A DNA stretch of 64,000 bases from Candidatus Omnitrophota bacterium (GCA_030593065.1 JAUVHV010000004.1:1-64000); one strand, 5' to 3'; shown: positions 15,674 through 24,554, numbered from the stretch's first letter. The notes: generated by a model not told the origin, from the sequence alone. Translations and numbers: made by a program.

Positions 15674-16363
15674 ATGTTCAGGAAAAAGTGGTTTAACTTA
15701 TTATTTTTAATTATATTTATATCCGCAACAGGCAATATCTTTGCTTTCGCCGCTCAATTACCCAAAAAATTTCCCTTTGAAAAAAAAGATGCTTTAGATG
15801 AATGGCAGGAAAAAATATTTAAAGGCAGAGTGTTCTATTCTGTAAAAGCCAATAAGGATGATAGTTATCTCGCGGCCTACAGTGATGATACCGCCTCAGG
15901 CATCTTTTACAGGATAAGATTTAATCCAAAACAGTTACCAATGATAAGCTGGAAATGGAAGGTTTTAAAATTCCCAAAAAAAGGAAAACTTAGCTGTGGG
16001 GGCAGTGGATGGATTGAGCAGGATGATTATGCCGCCCGGCTCTATGTCATATTTCCAAAGCTTTCATTTAATCTTACTAAAAGCCTGGAGTATGTATGGG
16101 ATAAATCTCTTCCTGTAGGGACTATCAAGGAGAGCCCGTATTCAAAAAATATAAAGATTATTATTATCGAGTCCGGCAGCAAAAGTATGAATAAATGGGT
16201 ACATGAGAAAAGAAATATTTACGAAGATTATAAAAAAGCTTTTGGCAGAGAACCGGGCAAAGTAGGCGCTATTGCGATTATGACAGATACCGATAATACG
16301 CAGAGTACTGCTGAGGCCCATTACGATGAACTAAAAGTGGGGTATAAAGATGAATCTGAATAA
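15674..16363 (+). CDS. Exported DUF3047-like protein
   Basis: 229 residues with a basic N-terminus and hydrophobic signal peptide (about 1-27, ending near FAFAAQ). The body, with FPFEKKDALDEWQEK, YSVKANKDDSYLAA, ISWKWKVLKFPKK, and IAIMTDTDNTQSTAEAHYDEL near the C-terminus, resembles the DUF3047 family of periplasmic proteins of unknown function. Its last 14 bases overlap the start of the HAMP protein, so the two genes are translationally linked. Confidence 0.7.
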   Translation: MFRKKWFNLLFLIIFISATGNIFAFAAQLPKKFPFEKKDALDEWQEKIFKGRVFYSVKANKDDSYLAAYSDDTASGIFYRIRFNPKQLPMISWKWKVLKFPKKGKLSCGGSGWIEQDDYAARLYVIFPKLSFNLTKSLEYVWDKSLPVGTIKESPYSKNIKIIIIESGSKSMNKWVHEKRNIYEDYKKAFGREPGKVGAIAIMTDTDNTQSTAEAHYDELKVGYKDESE

Positions 16364-16763
16364 AAGAAAAGCAAAGTTTATAGGAACAGCCTTACAGAAC
16401 AAAACATTGATGCTTGTTTTTGTAGCTGCTGTGTTACCGGCAGCTATAATAGCCGCATGCCTCTATTATCTTATATTTAATATGCTTGCATGGCAACTTG
16501 GTATTCCGGAAGCCATAGCGTATAATCTGGTTCCGGTTGCGAGAAAAGTTAATCTGATTATTCTTATTGCGTTGCCTATAACATTGTTTGTTATATGGTT
16601 TATGGCGCTGGAACTATCACATCGCATAGCAGGGCCTCTTTATAGGTTGGAAAAAGAACTCAATGAGAGAATCGAGGGCAAGAAAAGCGGCCCTATACAA
16701 CTTAGAGAGAAAGATGAGTTAAAGGCTTTAGCAGATAAAATAAATAGGCTTATAATAAAATAG
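16350..16763 (+). CDS. Small membrane protein with a HAMP domain
   Basis: 137 residues: a basic N-terminus, membrane segment 1 (about 20-43), a short loop, membrane segment 2 (about 69-88), then a HAMP-type linker (ELSHRIAGPLYRLEKELNER, then LREKDELKALADKINRL). There is no kinase, cyclase or methyl-accepting domain, so it is a stand-alone sensor-like stub. It overlaps the upstream DUF3047-like gene by 14 bases. A partner role with that periplasmic protein is possible but unproven. Confidence 0.7.
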   Translation: MNLNKRKAKFIGTALQNKTLMLVFVAAVLPAAIIAACLYYLIFNMLAWQLGIPEAIAYNLVPVARKVNLIILIALPITLFVIWFMALELSHRIAGPLYRLEKELNERIEGKKSGPIQLREKDELKALADKINRLIIK

Positions 16764-16777
16764 ATTATTATAAGCCT
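16746..16777 (+). terminator. Hairpin over the stop codon of the HAMP gene
   Basis: A perfect 12-bp stem (16746-16757 with 16766-16777) has an 8-base loop that contains the TAG stop. It is not followed by a T-run. AGCCT at 16773-16777 can also pair with AGGCT at 16787-16791. It may protect the mRNA 3' end or slow transcription before gmd; it is not a standard terminator. Confidence 0.45.
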
Positions 16778-16809
16778 AATAATCTTTAGGCTGATACAGA
16801 AAGAGACTG

Positions 16810-17856
16810 ATGACAAAAAAAGCACTCATAACAGGTATAACCGGACAGGATGGCAGTTATCTTGCGGAACTTCTTTTATCAAAAGGGTACGAGGTACACG
16901 GACTCGTGAGAAGGTCAAGCAACCTGAACAGGCAAAGGATCAATCATATATATATGGATTCGCATAATCCGAAAACGCGTCTTTTCCTTCATTATGGAGA
17001 TCTTACGAATTCAGAACAGATATCACATATTATTTATAATATACGGCCTGGGGAAGTCTATCACTTAGGGGCACAGAGCCACGTGAGGGTAAGTTTTGAT
17101 ATACCTGAATATACAGGGAATGTTACCGGCCTTGGCACAGAAAGAATTCTGGAAGCTATCAAGCGAAGCAACAGAACCGCAAAATTTTACCAGGCATCGA
17201 GTAGCGAGATGTTTGGCGCTGCTTTGCCGCCACAAAATGAGTTGACACCTTTTCATCCAAGAAGCCCGTACGCGGTTTCCAAGGTTTATGGTTACTGGAT
17301 GACCGTAAACTACAGGGATGGCTATAATATTTTTGCCTGTAATGGTATCTTATTTAATCATGAATCACCCAGGCGAGGTGAAACCTTTGTTACAAAAAAG
17401 ATTACAAGATCTGTCGCGAATATTATAGCGGGAAAAGAGAGGTGTCTTTACCTGGGTAATCTTGCGGCGAAGAGGGATTGGGGCTACGCACCTGAATATG
17501 TAGAGATGATGTGGAGGATGTTGCAGCAAAAGACACCTACAGATTTTGTTATTGGTACAGGGACTACGCATTCAGTAAGGAAATTTGTAGAACTCGTGTT
17601 TAAATACGCGGGCTTGGACTATAAAAAGTATGTAAAAATAGATAAAAAATACTTTAGGCCCACTGAAGTAGGATGTCTTGTTGCTGATTGCAAAAAAGCA
17701 AAAAAGAAGCTCGGCTGGAAGCCGCTAATCGGATTAGATGATCTTGCGAAAATAATGGTGGATTCAGATATGCGCGCAATAGGGCTTAAGGCTATAGGAG
17801 AAGGCGACAAAATCTTAAATAAAAAGTTTCCAAGAAAATGGTGGAAGGCCGATTAG
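16810..17856 (+). CDS. gmd: GDP-mannose 4,6-dehydratase
   Basis: 348-residue extended short-chain dehydrogenase. It converts GDP-mannose to GDP-4-keto-6-deoxymannose with bound NADP+, a precursor of fucose, rhamnose or perosamine in surface glycans. Visible: the [16 protein letters not shown] cofactor motif (about 8-23), SEMFGA (about 133), the YxxxK pair Tyr154/Lys158 in [12 protein letters not shown], and [18 protein letters not shown], characteristic of Gmd. Length is typical. It is followed by a terminator, and the next step (fucose synthetase or reductase) is not in this window. Confidence 0.96.
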   Translation: MTKKALITGITGQDGSYLAELLLSKGYEVHGLVRRSSNLNRQRINHIYMDSHNPKTRLFLHYGDLTNSEQISHIIYNIRPGEVYHLGAQSHVRVSFDIPEYTGNVTGLGTERILEAIKRSNRTAKFYQASSSEMFGAALPPQNELTPFHPRSPYAVSKVYGYWMTVNYRDGYNIFACNGILFNHESPRRGETFVTKKITRSVANIIAGKERCLYLGNLAAKRDWGYAPEYVEMMWRMLQQKTPTDFVIGTGTTHSVRKFVELVFKYAGLDYKKYVKIDKKYFRPTEVGCLVADCKKAKKKLGWKPLIGLDDLAKIMVDSDMRAIGLKAIGEGDKILNKKFPRKWWKAD

Positions 17857-17875
17857 GGCAAGGTATCATATGGGG

Positions 17876-17925
17876 GCGTATGCTATGCAATTTTTAGGGT
17901 ATTTCCCTATTTTTATGACATACGC
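17876..17925 (+). terminator. Nested terminator hairpin after gmd
   Basis: An outer stem GCGTATG (17876-17882) with CATACGC (17919-17925) encloses an inner hairpin TAGGG/CCCTA (17895-17909) followed directly by a T-run (to 17914). It lies 20 bases after the gmd stop. Confidence 0.65.
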
Positions 17926-17950
17926 GAATTCTTATCAAATAAGTTTTAAT

Positions 17951-18027
17951 CGCGCCCATAGCTCAACCGGATAGAGTGCCAGACTTCGAATCTGGAGGTT
18001 GTAGGTTCGATTCCTACTGGGCGCACC
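17951..18027 (+). tRNA. tRNA-Arg (anticodon TCG)
   Basis: Complete cloverleaf with acceptor GCGCCCA/TGGGCGC, the anticodon loop CTTCGAA flanked by CCAGA/TCTGG, the TTCGATT T-loop, an A discriminator and encoded CCA. It is the first of four tRNA genes spread over 800 bp. Confidence 0.97.
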
Positions 18028-18095
18028 ATGATTATTTTAACAAGTGCTTATCAGGAATCGAAGCGAGCGAGTTGTATATATAATTATATTTATAA

Positions 18096-18125
18096 TTGAC
18101 ATGATATATAATATTATGATAATAT
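18096..18125 (+). promoter_or_regulatory. Probable promoter for tRNA-Lys
   Basis: Consensus TTGACA (18096-18101), an 18-base spacer and TAATAT (18120-18125). The tRNA begins at 18148, giving a 5' leader of about 16 bases for RNase P to remove. Confidence 0.55.
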
Positions 18126-18147
18126 AAAAGGCCATTTAGGCTGATGT

Positions 18148-18223
18148 GCCCGCATAGCTCAGTTGGTAGAGCAGGTCCCTCTTAAGGACAAGGTCCAAGG
18201 TTCAAGTCCTTGTGCGGGTACCA
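18148..18223 (+). tRNA. tRNA-Lys (anticodon CTT)
   Basis: Acceptor GCCCGCA/TGCGGGT with a G-T first pair, D-arm AGCTCAGTTGGTAGAGC, the anticodon loop CTCTTAA, the T-arm AAGG TTCAAGT CCTT, an A discriminator and encoded CCA. The outermost anticodon-stem pair is a G-A mismatch, leaving four strong pairs. Confidence 0.93.
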
Positions 18224-18294
18224 TAAAAGCAGTTTTAAGCTGTAAATTATAAGTTCTAAGATGCAAGCAGTGAACTTAGTATTTATGATTTATA

Positions 18295-18323
18295 GCATAG
18301 GAATTTGCAAAATTCTCATACAG
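18295..18323. repeat. 29-base repeat near tRNA genes, copy 1
   Basis: This segment is about 24/29 identical to 18561-18589 (GCATAGGAA start, AAAATTC core, CAG end). Copy 1 folds only partly (GAATT/AATTC), whereas copy 2 forms a perfect 9-bp stem. Both sit beside tRNA genes, so they are likely related terminator or processing hairpins. Confidence 0.5.
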
Positions 18324-18352
18324 TTATTTTACGGTATATAACTGTTTTCAAC

Positions 18353-18437
18353 GCGGATGTGGCGGAACTGGCAGACGCGCTAGTCTTAGGAACTAGTGGG
18401 GTAACTCGTGGGGGTTCAACTCCCTCCATCCGCACCA
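18353..18437 (+). tRNA. tRNA-Leu (anticodon TAG)
   Basis: A class II tRNA with acceptor GCGGATG/CATCCGC, the anticodon loop CTTAGGA between CTAGT and ACTAG, a long variable arm (TGGGGTAACTCG), the T-loop TTCAACT, an A discriminator and encoded CCA. Confidence 0.96.
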
Positions 18438-18457
18438 TCAATGAGGGCATTATTTAC

Positions 18458-18479
18458 GCCTGTTTACCGGTAAGCAGGC
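18458..18479. repeat. GC-rich palindromic repeat, copy 3
   Basis: A 22-bp palindrome centred on TACCGGTA with GCCTG and CAGGC ends and one T-G pair. It is the best copy of the GCCTG...CAGGC intergenic palindromes also seen at 4393-4410 and 5459-5472, and lies 21 bases after tRNA-Leu. Confidence 0.55.
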
Positions 18480-18560
18480 ACCCCTAGCAAGTATCTCACA
18501 GTAGTTTTATTGGCAAAAATTGTTGGTGGGGCGAATAAGTTGTTGCGCGCAATTGTTTTG

Positions 18561-18599
18561 GCATAGGAACTTGTAAAATTCCTATGCAGCCAATTTTTT
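18561..18599 (+). terminator. Hairpin with T-run between tRNA-Leu and tRNA-Gly (repeat copy 2)
   Basis: A perfect 9-bp stem GCATAGGAA (18561-18569)/TTCCTATGC (18579-18587) with a 9-base loop, then six T residues at 18594-18599. The stem-loop is the second copy of the 29-base repeat at 18295-18323. It would end transcription from the tRNA-Leu side. Confidence 0.6.
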
Positions 18600-18684
18600 G
18601 GTGTTCGGTATTTTGTGTTTAAGCGATAATCGACAACCGAGATTAATTGCGCGAAGTGCCTAATTTGTTATTTGATATATTAAT

Positions 18685-18760
18685 GCGGGTGTAGCTCAGT
18701 TGGTAGAGCATCACGTTGCCAACGTGATTGTCGTCGGTTCAAGCCCGATCACCCGCTCCA
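18685..18760 (+). tRNA. tRNA-Gly (anticodon GCC)
   Basis: Acceptor GCGGGTG/CACCCGC, D-arm AGCTCAGTTGGTAGAGC, the anticodon loop TTGCCAA between TCACG and CGTGA, the T-arm TCGG TTCAAGC CCGA, a T discriminator and encoded CCA. Seven T residues follow immediately, and the PTS gene begins 35 bases later. Confidence 0.96.
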
Positions 18761-18795
18761 TTTTTTTAAATCTGATAAGGAGAGAGACGTAGCGT

Positions 18796-19257
18796 ATGAA
18801 GATGCTTGAGTTTCTGGATAAGGATGCTATTACAGTAGATATAAAATCTACAAAAAAAGAAGATGTTATAAAAGAGTTGGTTGATCTGATCTCAAAAGTT
18901 CACCCGATAAAAGATAAAAAATCCCTGATTGGTACACTTATGAACAGGGAGCTGCTTGGCTCTACAGGGATAGGCCAGGGTATAGGTATACCTCACGCCA
19001 AATCAAGCGTAGTAAAAAAGCTGATTGCAGCCTTTGGTATTTCACGTACTGGTGTAGATTTCGATTCATTGGATGGTGAACCAACTTACATATTTTTACT
19101 ATTGGTAGCACCTGAGGATGCCGCAGGGCCCCACCTTAAAGCATTGGCAAAGATATCCCGTATGCTTCAGGACAAGTTTATTCGAGATTCTCTTATATCG
19201 GCAAAAAATAAAGATATTATTTTTGATATTATAAGACACGAAGACAGAAAGTCTTAA
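18796..19257 (+). CDS. PTS fructose/nitrogen-type EIIA domain protein
   Basis: 153-residue single-domain EIIA of the fructose/mannitol/Ntr superfamily. The phosphorylated residue is His67 in GIGIPHAKSSVVKK. The LLGSTGIGQG and LVAPEDAAGPHLKALAKISRML segments are typical. It would accept phosphate from HPr, encoded three genes downstream. No EIIB or EIIC is present in the window, so a regulatory role like EIIA-Ntr is more likely than sugar uptake. It is followed after 2 bases by the YvcK gene. AAGGAGAGAG lies upstream of the ATG. Confidence 0.9.
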   Translation: MKMLEFLDKDAITVDIKSTKKEDVIKELVDLISKVHPIKDKKSLIGTLMNRELLGSTGIGQGIGIPHAKSSVVKKLIAAFGISRTGVDFDSLDGEPTYIFLLLVAPEDAAGPHLKALAKISRMLQDKFIRDSLISAKNKDIIFDIIRHEDRKS

Positions 19258-19259
19258 TT

Positions 19260-20561
19260 GTGGGTAAAAAGATAAGGTTAAAAAAGAAGATATCGCAGTT
19301 TTTAAAGCCGTTTAAGTGGTTTTACCCCGGAATGGGAGTCAAACGTTGGCTTATCTTATCATTTATGGGAATAATTCTTGTTGTTGCTGGCGGCCAATTT
19401 CTTGCGGGGCCAACAACACTTTTCAGGGCTGTTGGCATTCTGTATATGTTCCTTGGAATAATTATAATAGCTTTTAGTATAAAACAGATAATATTTACCT
19501 TTATTAGTGTCGTGTTGCCTGAGCGCGAAGATGAACTTGTAGATCTGGTTTACCAGAAAAAGCATCTTGAAAGAGGCCTGAAGATAGTAACAATCGGAGG
19601 GGGCACAGGATTATCCACATTACTTCAGGGGTTAAAGGAGTATACGAGCAATCTGACTGCTGTAGTAACTGTAGCTGATGATGGCGGATCTTCAGGTAAG
19701 CTTAGACAGGATTTCGATATATTGCCTCCAGGTGATATACGAAACTGCCTGGTAGCTCTTGCAGATACCAGCCCTTTAATGGAAGATCTTTTTCAATATA
19801 GGTTTGAAGGAGAGTCGGCTTTTGGCGGGCATAGTTTTGGCAATATTTTTATTTTGGCCTTATCGCGAGTAACTAAAGATTTTGAGAAGGCGGTTCAGGC
19901 TGCCAGCAAGATACTTGCAATAAGAGGGCGCGTTGTTCCTTCTTCATTGGATAAAATAAGGTTGGTCGCTGAATTAGAGGATGGTTCTATTGCCCTGGGC
20001 GAGGAGAAGATAACAAAAAGAAGTAATAATAGCCCTATTAAAAAGTTATACCTTAAGCCCTCGCATTGTGAATCTACGGTAAGTGCTATAGAAGCTATTA
20101 AAGGCGCGGATGCTATAATATTAGGGCCAGGTAGTTTATATACCAGCATTATACCTAATTTATTAGTAGGTATAATATCTGAGACAATAAATAGCTCCTC
20201 TGCTATAAAAATATATGTCTGTAATGTCATGACACAACAGGGTGAATCTGATAATTATAAAGTAACCGATCATATAAAGGCCTTGTATGGTAATACAAAA
20301 TTGCGTTATATCAATTATTCAATTATAAATAATTCTACTATATCAAAGACATTGGCACAGCGCTATGCAACAGAAGGCTCTTATCAGGTAGAAGCGGATA
20401 TAAATGAGATCAAAAAATTAGGCATAACTCCGATTGAAGAGAGCTTTATAGCTGTAGGCAAGCAGGATAAGAAAGAGTATTTACGGCATAACCCACGCAG
20501 GCTCGCTAAGACGATTATGGATATAATATCAATAGCAAAGACAGAAGCAGCGCATAAGTAG
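19260..20561 (+). CDS. yvcK: YvcK/CofD-like gluconeogenesis factor
   Basis: 433 residues. The C-terminal two thirds is the YvcK core, a UDP-sugar-binding CofD-like fold: IGGGTGLSTLLQGLKEYT (about 111-128), TVADDGGSSGKLRQ, LPPGDIRNCL, GHSFGNIFI, and GADAIILGPGSLYTS. An N-terminal extension carries two membrane segments (about 33-52 and 58-82). In other bacteria YvcK is needed for growth on gluconeogenic carbon and for envelope integrity, and it is often linked to PTS genes, as here. The GTG start lies 2 bases after the EIIA stop. The membrane extension is a variant not found in all YvcK proteins. Confidence 0.9.
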   Translation: MGKKIRLKKKISQFLKPFKWFYPGMGVKRWLILSFMGIILVVAGGQFLAGPTTLFRAVGILYMFLGIIIIAFSIKQIIFTFISVVLPEREDELVDLVYQKKHLERGLKIVTIGGGTGLSTLLQGLKEYTSNLTAVVTVADDGGSSGKLRQDFDILPPGDIRNCLVALADTSPLMEDLFQYRFEGESAFGGHSFGNIFILALSRVTKDFEKAVQAASKILAIRGRVVPSSLDKIRLVAELEDGSIALGEEKITKRSNNSPIKKLYLKPSHCESTVSAIEAIKGADAIILGPGSLYTSIIPNLLVGIISETINSSSAIKIYVCNVMTQQGESDNYKVTDHIKALYGNTKLRYINYSIINNSTISKTLAQRYATEGSYQVEADINEIKKLGITPIEESFIAVGKQDKKEYLRHNPRRLAKTIMDIISIAKTEAAHK

Positions 20562-20568
20562 AACTGAT

Positions 20569-20859
20569 ATGGCATACATGACGATAGAAAAAGAGATAGT
20601 GATTAAGAACAAGCAGGGCCTCCACGCAAGGCCGGCCGCTCTTTTTGTTCAGATTGCTAATAAGTTTGATAGCGACATTTTTGTTATAAAAGATAATGAA
20701 GAGGTAAATGGTAAATCAATAATGGGTATACTTATGCTGGCAGCTGAGAAAGGCACGAAAGTTCTCTTGAAAGCTATTGGTTCAGATGCCGAGGAAGCGG
20801 TGATAGAACTTGAGAAGATATTATTAAAAGAGGGCCAGGATCTGTTTGGTTTTAAATAA
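20569..20859 (+). CDS. ptsH: Phosphocarrier protein HPr
   Basis: 96 residues, slightly longer than standard (about 88). The EI-dependent phosphorylation site is His19 in KQGLHARPAA. The regulatory serine region is present as Ser50 in NGKSIMGILML, which would be a target for an HPr kinase if one is encoded elsewhere. A second in-frame ATG at 20578 would give a more usual N-terminus. It lies 7 bases after yvcK and 17 before ptsI, within one operon. Confidence 0.96.
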   Translation: MAYMTIEKEIVIKNKQGLHARPAALFVQIANKFDSDIFVIKDNEEVNGKSIMGILMLAAEKGTKVLLKAIGSDAEEAVIELEKILLKEGQDLFGFK

Positions 20860-20876
20860 AGGAAGGATTTTGATAG

Positions 20877-22613
20877 ATGTTTAAAGGTATTGCAGCGTCT
20901 CCGGGAATAGCCGCGGGAAAAGTTTTTCTTTATAATACTGAAGAGATAAGGGTTTCGCGCTTTAAAATTAAAGTTTCGGATATTCCTAATGAGATCACGC
21001 GCTTTGAACAAGCGCTTATAAAGACTCGTTTTGAGATAATAACTATACGCGATAATGTTGCTACTGAGATGGGCATAAAACACGCGGAAATATTTAATGC
21101 TCATCTTCTTGTTCTTGAAGACAGGATGATTATAGATGAGGTTATAAGTCATTTAAGAAGCCAGAAGTATAACGTAGAATATATATTTGAAGATGTATTG
21201 CATAAATATATAAGAGTATTCCAGAAGATGGATGACGAATATCTTAAGGAGCGCATAGCAGATATCGAAGATGTGGGTAAACGACTTATCAGAAATCTAC
21301 TGGGAAAGAAAAAACGGACCCTTATCGACCTCCCCCCGCAATCTATAGTGGTTGCATATGACCTTTCACCTAGTGATACAGCTACTATGCACAGAAAAAA
21401 TGTTATAGCTTTTATAACTGATATAGGCGGTAAAACATCTCATACTGCGATCATGGCTAAATCTCTCGAAATACCGGCTGTTGTTGGGCTTGAAAACATA
21501 ACAGAGAATGTTAGGAACGGGGATATCATAATAGTTGATGGCACTTCCGGTATTGTCTATGTAAACCCAAGGCGCAGCATACTGTCTCAATATCTTAGAG
21601 AACAGAAGAAACTGGAAAAATTTAACAAAGAGCTCCAGGAACTTAAGACTATGCCTGCTCAGACAAGAGACGGCCATCGCATTGAGCTCGGAGCTAATAT
21701 AGAATTACCCGATGAGATACCAGCTGTTCTATCATACGGTGCGGAAGGCGTAGGCCTTTACAGGACAGAGTATTTTTATATGAATCGCCAGGGCTTGCCA
21801 ACAGAGGAAGAGCACTATAAGGCATACCGAAGTGTTGTTGAGAAGGTAAAACCTAACGCATTGACTATAAGAAGCCTGGATTTAGGGGGAGATAAATTTC
21901 TTTCACAGCTGGATGTTCCTAAAGAGATGAACCCTTTTCTTGGCTGTCGCGCAATACGTTTAAGCCTGGCCAGGCCGGAACTTTTCAAAGTACAGCTTCG
22001 TGCCATATTACGCGCGTCAGCTTATGGCAAAGTAAGGCTGATGTATCCTATGATATCAGGAATGGAAGAACTGGAGGCAGCAAATATATGCCTTGAAGAA
22101 GCAAAGCAGGAGCTTGAATCCAGAAAGATCGCTTATGGCAAAGATATGGAGGTAGGGGTTATGATAGAGGTTCCTTCAGCCGCGATTATTGCAGATATAC
22201 TGGCATCAAAAGTTGATTTTTTCAGCATCGGAACGAATGATCTTATCCAGTATGCTTTGGCAGTAGACAGGGTTAACGAGAAGATAGCTTATCTTTATGA
22301 GCCTGCACACCCAGCGGTATTACGTTTAATAAAGAATGTCATAGATGCGGGCCATTCAAAGGGTATCTGGGTAGGGATGTGTGGAGAGATGGCGGGAGAG
22401 CCAAGATTTACACCACTTCTATTGGGACTTGGTTTAGATGAATTCAGCATTCCGGCACCGTCTCTTTTAAAGATTAAAAAGGTTATACGTTCTGTAAGAT
22501 ATGATGAGGCAAAGAGGCTGGTAGATGAGGCATTAACCCTTTCTACGGGTAAGGAAGTAGAAGCACTTGTATCTAAAAGATTTAGGGATATTATATTTAA
22601 AATAGTGGGTTGA
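20877..22613 (+). CDS. ptsI: PTS enzyme I (phosphoenolpyruvate-protein phosphotransferase)
   Basis: 578 residues, the normal length. It takes phosphate from PEP onto His189 (GGKTSHTAIMAKSLEIP) and passes it to HPr. The PEP-binding barrel is visible: RTEYFYM (about 300), GGDKFLS, NPFLGCRAIRLSL, VGVMIEVPSAA, IGTNDLIQYALAVDR, and the active-site cysteine in WVGMCGEMAGE. It is complete. With HPr and two EIIA domains in the window but no permease, it probably powers a signalling phosphorelay; sugar permeases elsewhere cannot be excluded. Confidence 0.97.
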   Translation: MFKGIAASPGIAAGKVFLYNTEEIRVSRFKIKVSDIPNEITRFEQALIKTRFEIITIRDNVATEMGIKHAEIFNAHLLVLEDRMIIDEVISHLRSQKYNVEYIFEDVLHKYIRVFQKMDDEYLKERIADIEDVGKRLIRNLLGKKKRTLIDLPPQSIVVAYDLSPSDTATMHRKNVIAFITDIGGKTSHTAIMAKSLEIPAVVGLENITENVRNGDIIIVDGTSGIVYVNPRRSILSQYLREQKKLEKFNKELQELKTMPAQTRDGHRIELGANIELPDEIPAVLSYGAEGVGLYRTEYFYMNRQGLPTEEEHYKAYRSVVEKVKPNALTIRSLDLGGDKFLSQLDVPKEMNPFLGCRAIRLSLARPELFKVQLRAILRASAYGKVRLMYPMISGMEELEAANICLEEAKQELESRKIAYGKDMEVGVMIEVPSAAIIADILASKVDFFSIGTNDLIQYALAVDRVNEKIAYLYEPAHPAVLRLIKNVIDAGHSKGIWVGMCGEMAGEPRFTPLLLGLGLDEFSIPAPSLLKIKKVIRSVRYDEAKRLVDEALTLSTGKEVEALVSKRFRDIIFKIVG

Positions 22614-22618
22614 TATTT

Positions 22619-23365
22619 ATGAAAACAATAATACTTGCAGCAGGTTACGCGACAAGGCTTTGGCCTCTTACGCTTAATAAGCCGAAGCCGCTTTTGAAGG
22701 TAGGCAAAAAGCTGATGATTGAGCATATCCTCACAAGGCTTGAAAATATAAAAGATATAAATGATATATATATTGTTACAAACACCAAGTTTGTCGGGAA
22801 TTTTAAAGTTTGGAAAAAGAGTTATCCCAGCAGAAAAAGAATATCAGTTATAGATGACGGAATGAAGGCTCTTGAGGACAGAAGAGGCTCCATAGGAGAT
22901 ATGATCTTCTCTATAAACAAAAAGAATATAGCAACAGATATCCTTGTAATAGCTGGGGATAATATATTTGATTTTAATTTAACCGGTTTTATAAAGAGTG
23001 CCAAAGTAAATTCTCCCAGTGCTACTATAGGGCTCTTTGATATAGGGGATATAAAATTTGCCAGGGAATACGGTATTGTAGCGCTTGATAAGTCTTGCAG
23101 GATAATCTCCTTTAAAGAAAAACCGAAACAGCCAAAATCTACGCTTGCGGCTATGTGTTTATACTATTTTCCGAAACAGAAGATAAGGCTTTTGAGGAAG
23201 TATGAGGCAGATGGCAATCCCCTTGACCTGGCAGGTTCTTTTATAAAATGGCTCTCGCATAAAGAGCCTGTTTATGGATATATATTTAAAGGAAGATGGC
23301 TTGATATTGGAAATAAGAGAGCCTTAAAAAGAGCCCAAAGCATAAAATGGGAAAAGCAAACATAA
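22619..23365 (+). CDS. NDP-sugar pyrophosphorylase-like nucleotidyltransferase
   Basis: About 248 residues from the ATG at 22619. I preferred this to a TTG three codons earlier because the TTG overlaps the ptsI stop. N-terminal signature [22 protein letters not shown], then GDNIFDFNL (metal-binding Asp) and [11 protein letters not shown], as in glucose-1-phosphate thymidylyl/uridylyltransferases. No left-handed beta-helix domain follows, so it is the short single-domain form. It couples a sugar 1-phosphate to an NTP for surface glycan synthesis; the exact sugar and base are not readable. It follows ptsI by 5 bases. Confidence 0.88.
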   Translation: MKTIILAAGYATRLWPLTLNKPKPLLKVGKKLMIEHILTRLENIKDINDIYIVTNTKFVGNFKVWKKSYPSRKRISVIDDGMKALEDRRGSIGDMIFSINKKNIATDILVIAGDNIFDFNLTGFIKSAKVNSPSATIGLFDIGDIKFAREYGIVALDKSCRIISFKEKPKQPKSTLAAMCLYYFPKQKIRLLRKYEADGNPLDLAGSFIKWLSHKEPVYGYIFKGRWLDIGNKRALKRAQSIKWEKQT

Positions 23366-23392
23366 ACTAAACCGAAATAATTCTATTAAAAT

Positions 23393-23411
23393 GGGAGGAG
23401 AAGAGAAATTG
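23393..23411 (+). promoter_or_regulatory. Ribosome-binding site and TTG start that decide the metK start
   Basis: GGGAGGAG (23393-23400) stands 8 bases before an in-frame TTG (23409-23411). The upstream ATG at 23391 overlaps this site and has no Shine-Dalgarno sequence of its own. Starting at the TTG gives [13 protein letters not shown], which matches the usual MetK N-terminus more closely. Confidence 0.7.
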
Positions 23412-24554
23412 AAGAGAGGAAAACATCTTTTTACATCAGAATCTGTGACAGAAGGCCATCCGGATAAATTATGTGACCAGATATCGGATGCGATACTGGA
23501 CGCGATATATGAGAAGGACCCAAATGGCAGAGTTGCATGTGAGACTATGGTAACAACAGGCCTTGCTATAATTGCCGGTGAGATTACTACTGCCTGTTAT
23601 GTTGAGATTCCCAAGATTGTACGTAATACTATAAAAGATATCGGTTATACCAGCGCGGCATATGGTTTTGATTATCATACTTGTGGCGTAATAACCACTG
23701 TTCAGGAACAGTCTCCGGATATAGCTTTAGGAGTTGATACAGGTGGTGCGGGGGATCAGGGTATGATGTTTGGTTATGCTACAGATGAGACAAAAGAGAT
23801 GATGCCTCTTCCTATAAATCTTGCGCATAAGCTGACATACAGGCTTGCCGAGATTCGCAAAAAGAATATTGTCAATTATTTGCGTCCTGATGGCAAAAGC
23901 CAGGTAACAGTAGAGTACCATGAAAAAGGGCCTAAGAGGATAGATTCTATAGTAATCAGTGTTCATCATGATCATAAAACAAAGATGGCACAGATAAAAA
24001 GGGATATAAAGAGGCTTATTATTGATGCTGTTATTCCAGAACAACTGCTCGATAAGAATACTACTATATATGTAAACCCAACAGGTAGGTTTGAGATTGG
24101 CGGGCCACAGGGTGATACAGGTGTTACAGGAAGAAAGATAATAGTAGATACATATGGCGGAGTAGGAAGCCATGGTGGCGGGGCATTCTCTGGCAAAGAT
24201 CCGAGTAAAGTAGACCGTTCTGCTTCATATATGGCACGCTATTTAGCGAAAAATATTGTAGCTTCCAAACTGGCTCAGAGATGCGAAATCCAACTGGCAT
24301 ACGCTATTGGTGTGGCAGAGCCTGTCAGCCTTATGGTAAATACACATGGTACAGGCAGAATAAGTGATTTAAAAATACAGAAGCTCTTATGGGAAAACTT
24401 TGACCTTACGCCAAAAGGTATAATAAGTTACCTGAAATTGAGAAGGCCTATATACAAGCGGACCGCTGCTTACGGCCATTTTGGAAGAAACGGTTTTACA
24501 TGGGAAGAGACGGATAGTGCAGGCCTCTTAGCCCGTAAATCAAAAAAGCTATAA
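23409..24554 (+). CDS. metK: S-adenosylmethionine synthetase
   Basis: 381 residues from the TTG start (387 if the ATG at 23391 is used). Makes SAM from methionine and ATP. Motifs: [20 protein letters not shown] at the N-terminus, [15 protein letters not shown] near 115, [16 protein letters not shown], and [17 protein letters not shown], which carry the Mg, K and triphosphate-binding residues. AhcY follows 39 bases later, so SAM production and S-adenosylhomocysteine removal are co-encoded. No SAM riboswitch fits in the 25-45 base gap upstream. Confidence 0.97.
   Translation: MKRGKHLFTSESVTEGHPDKLCDQISDAILDAIYEKDPNGRVACETMVTTGLAIIAGEITTACYVEIPKIVRNTIKDIGYTSAAYGFDYHTCGVITTVQEQSPDIALGVDTGGAGDQGMMFGYATDETKEMMPLPINLAHKLTYRLAEIRKKNIVNYLRPDGKSQVTVEYHEKGPKRIDSIVISVHHDHKTKMAQIKRDIKRLIIDAVIPEQLLDKNTTIYVNPTGRFEIGGPQGDTGVTGRKIIVDTYGGVGSHGGGAFSGKDPSKVDRSASYMARYLAKNIVASKLAQRCEIQLAYAIGVAEPVSLMVNTHGTGRISDLKIQKLLWENFDLTPKGIISYLKLRRPIYKRTAAYGHFGRNGFTWEETDSAGLLARKSKKL

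Noticed and set aside
23366-23408. SAM riboswitch upstream of metK
   Set aside because: The gap between the nucleotidyltransferase stop and metK is far too short for any known SAM riboswitch aptamer.
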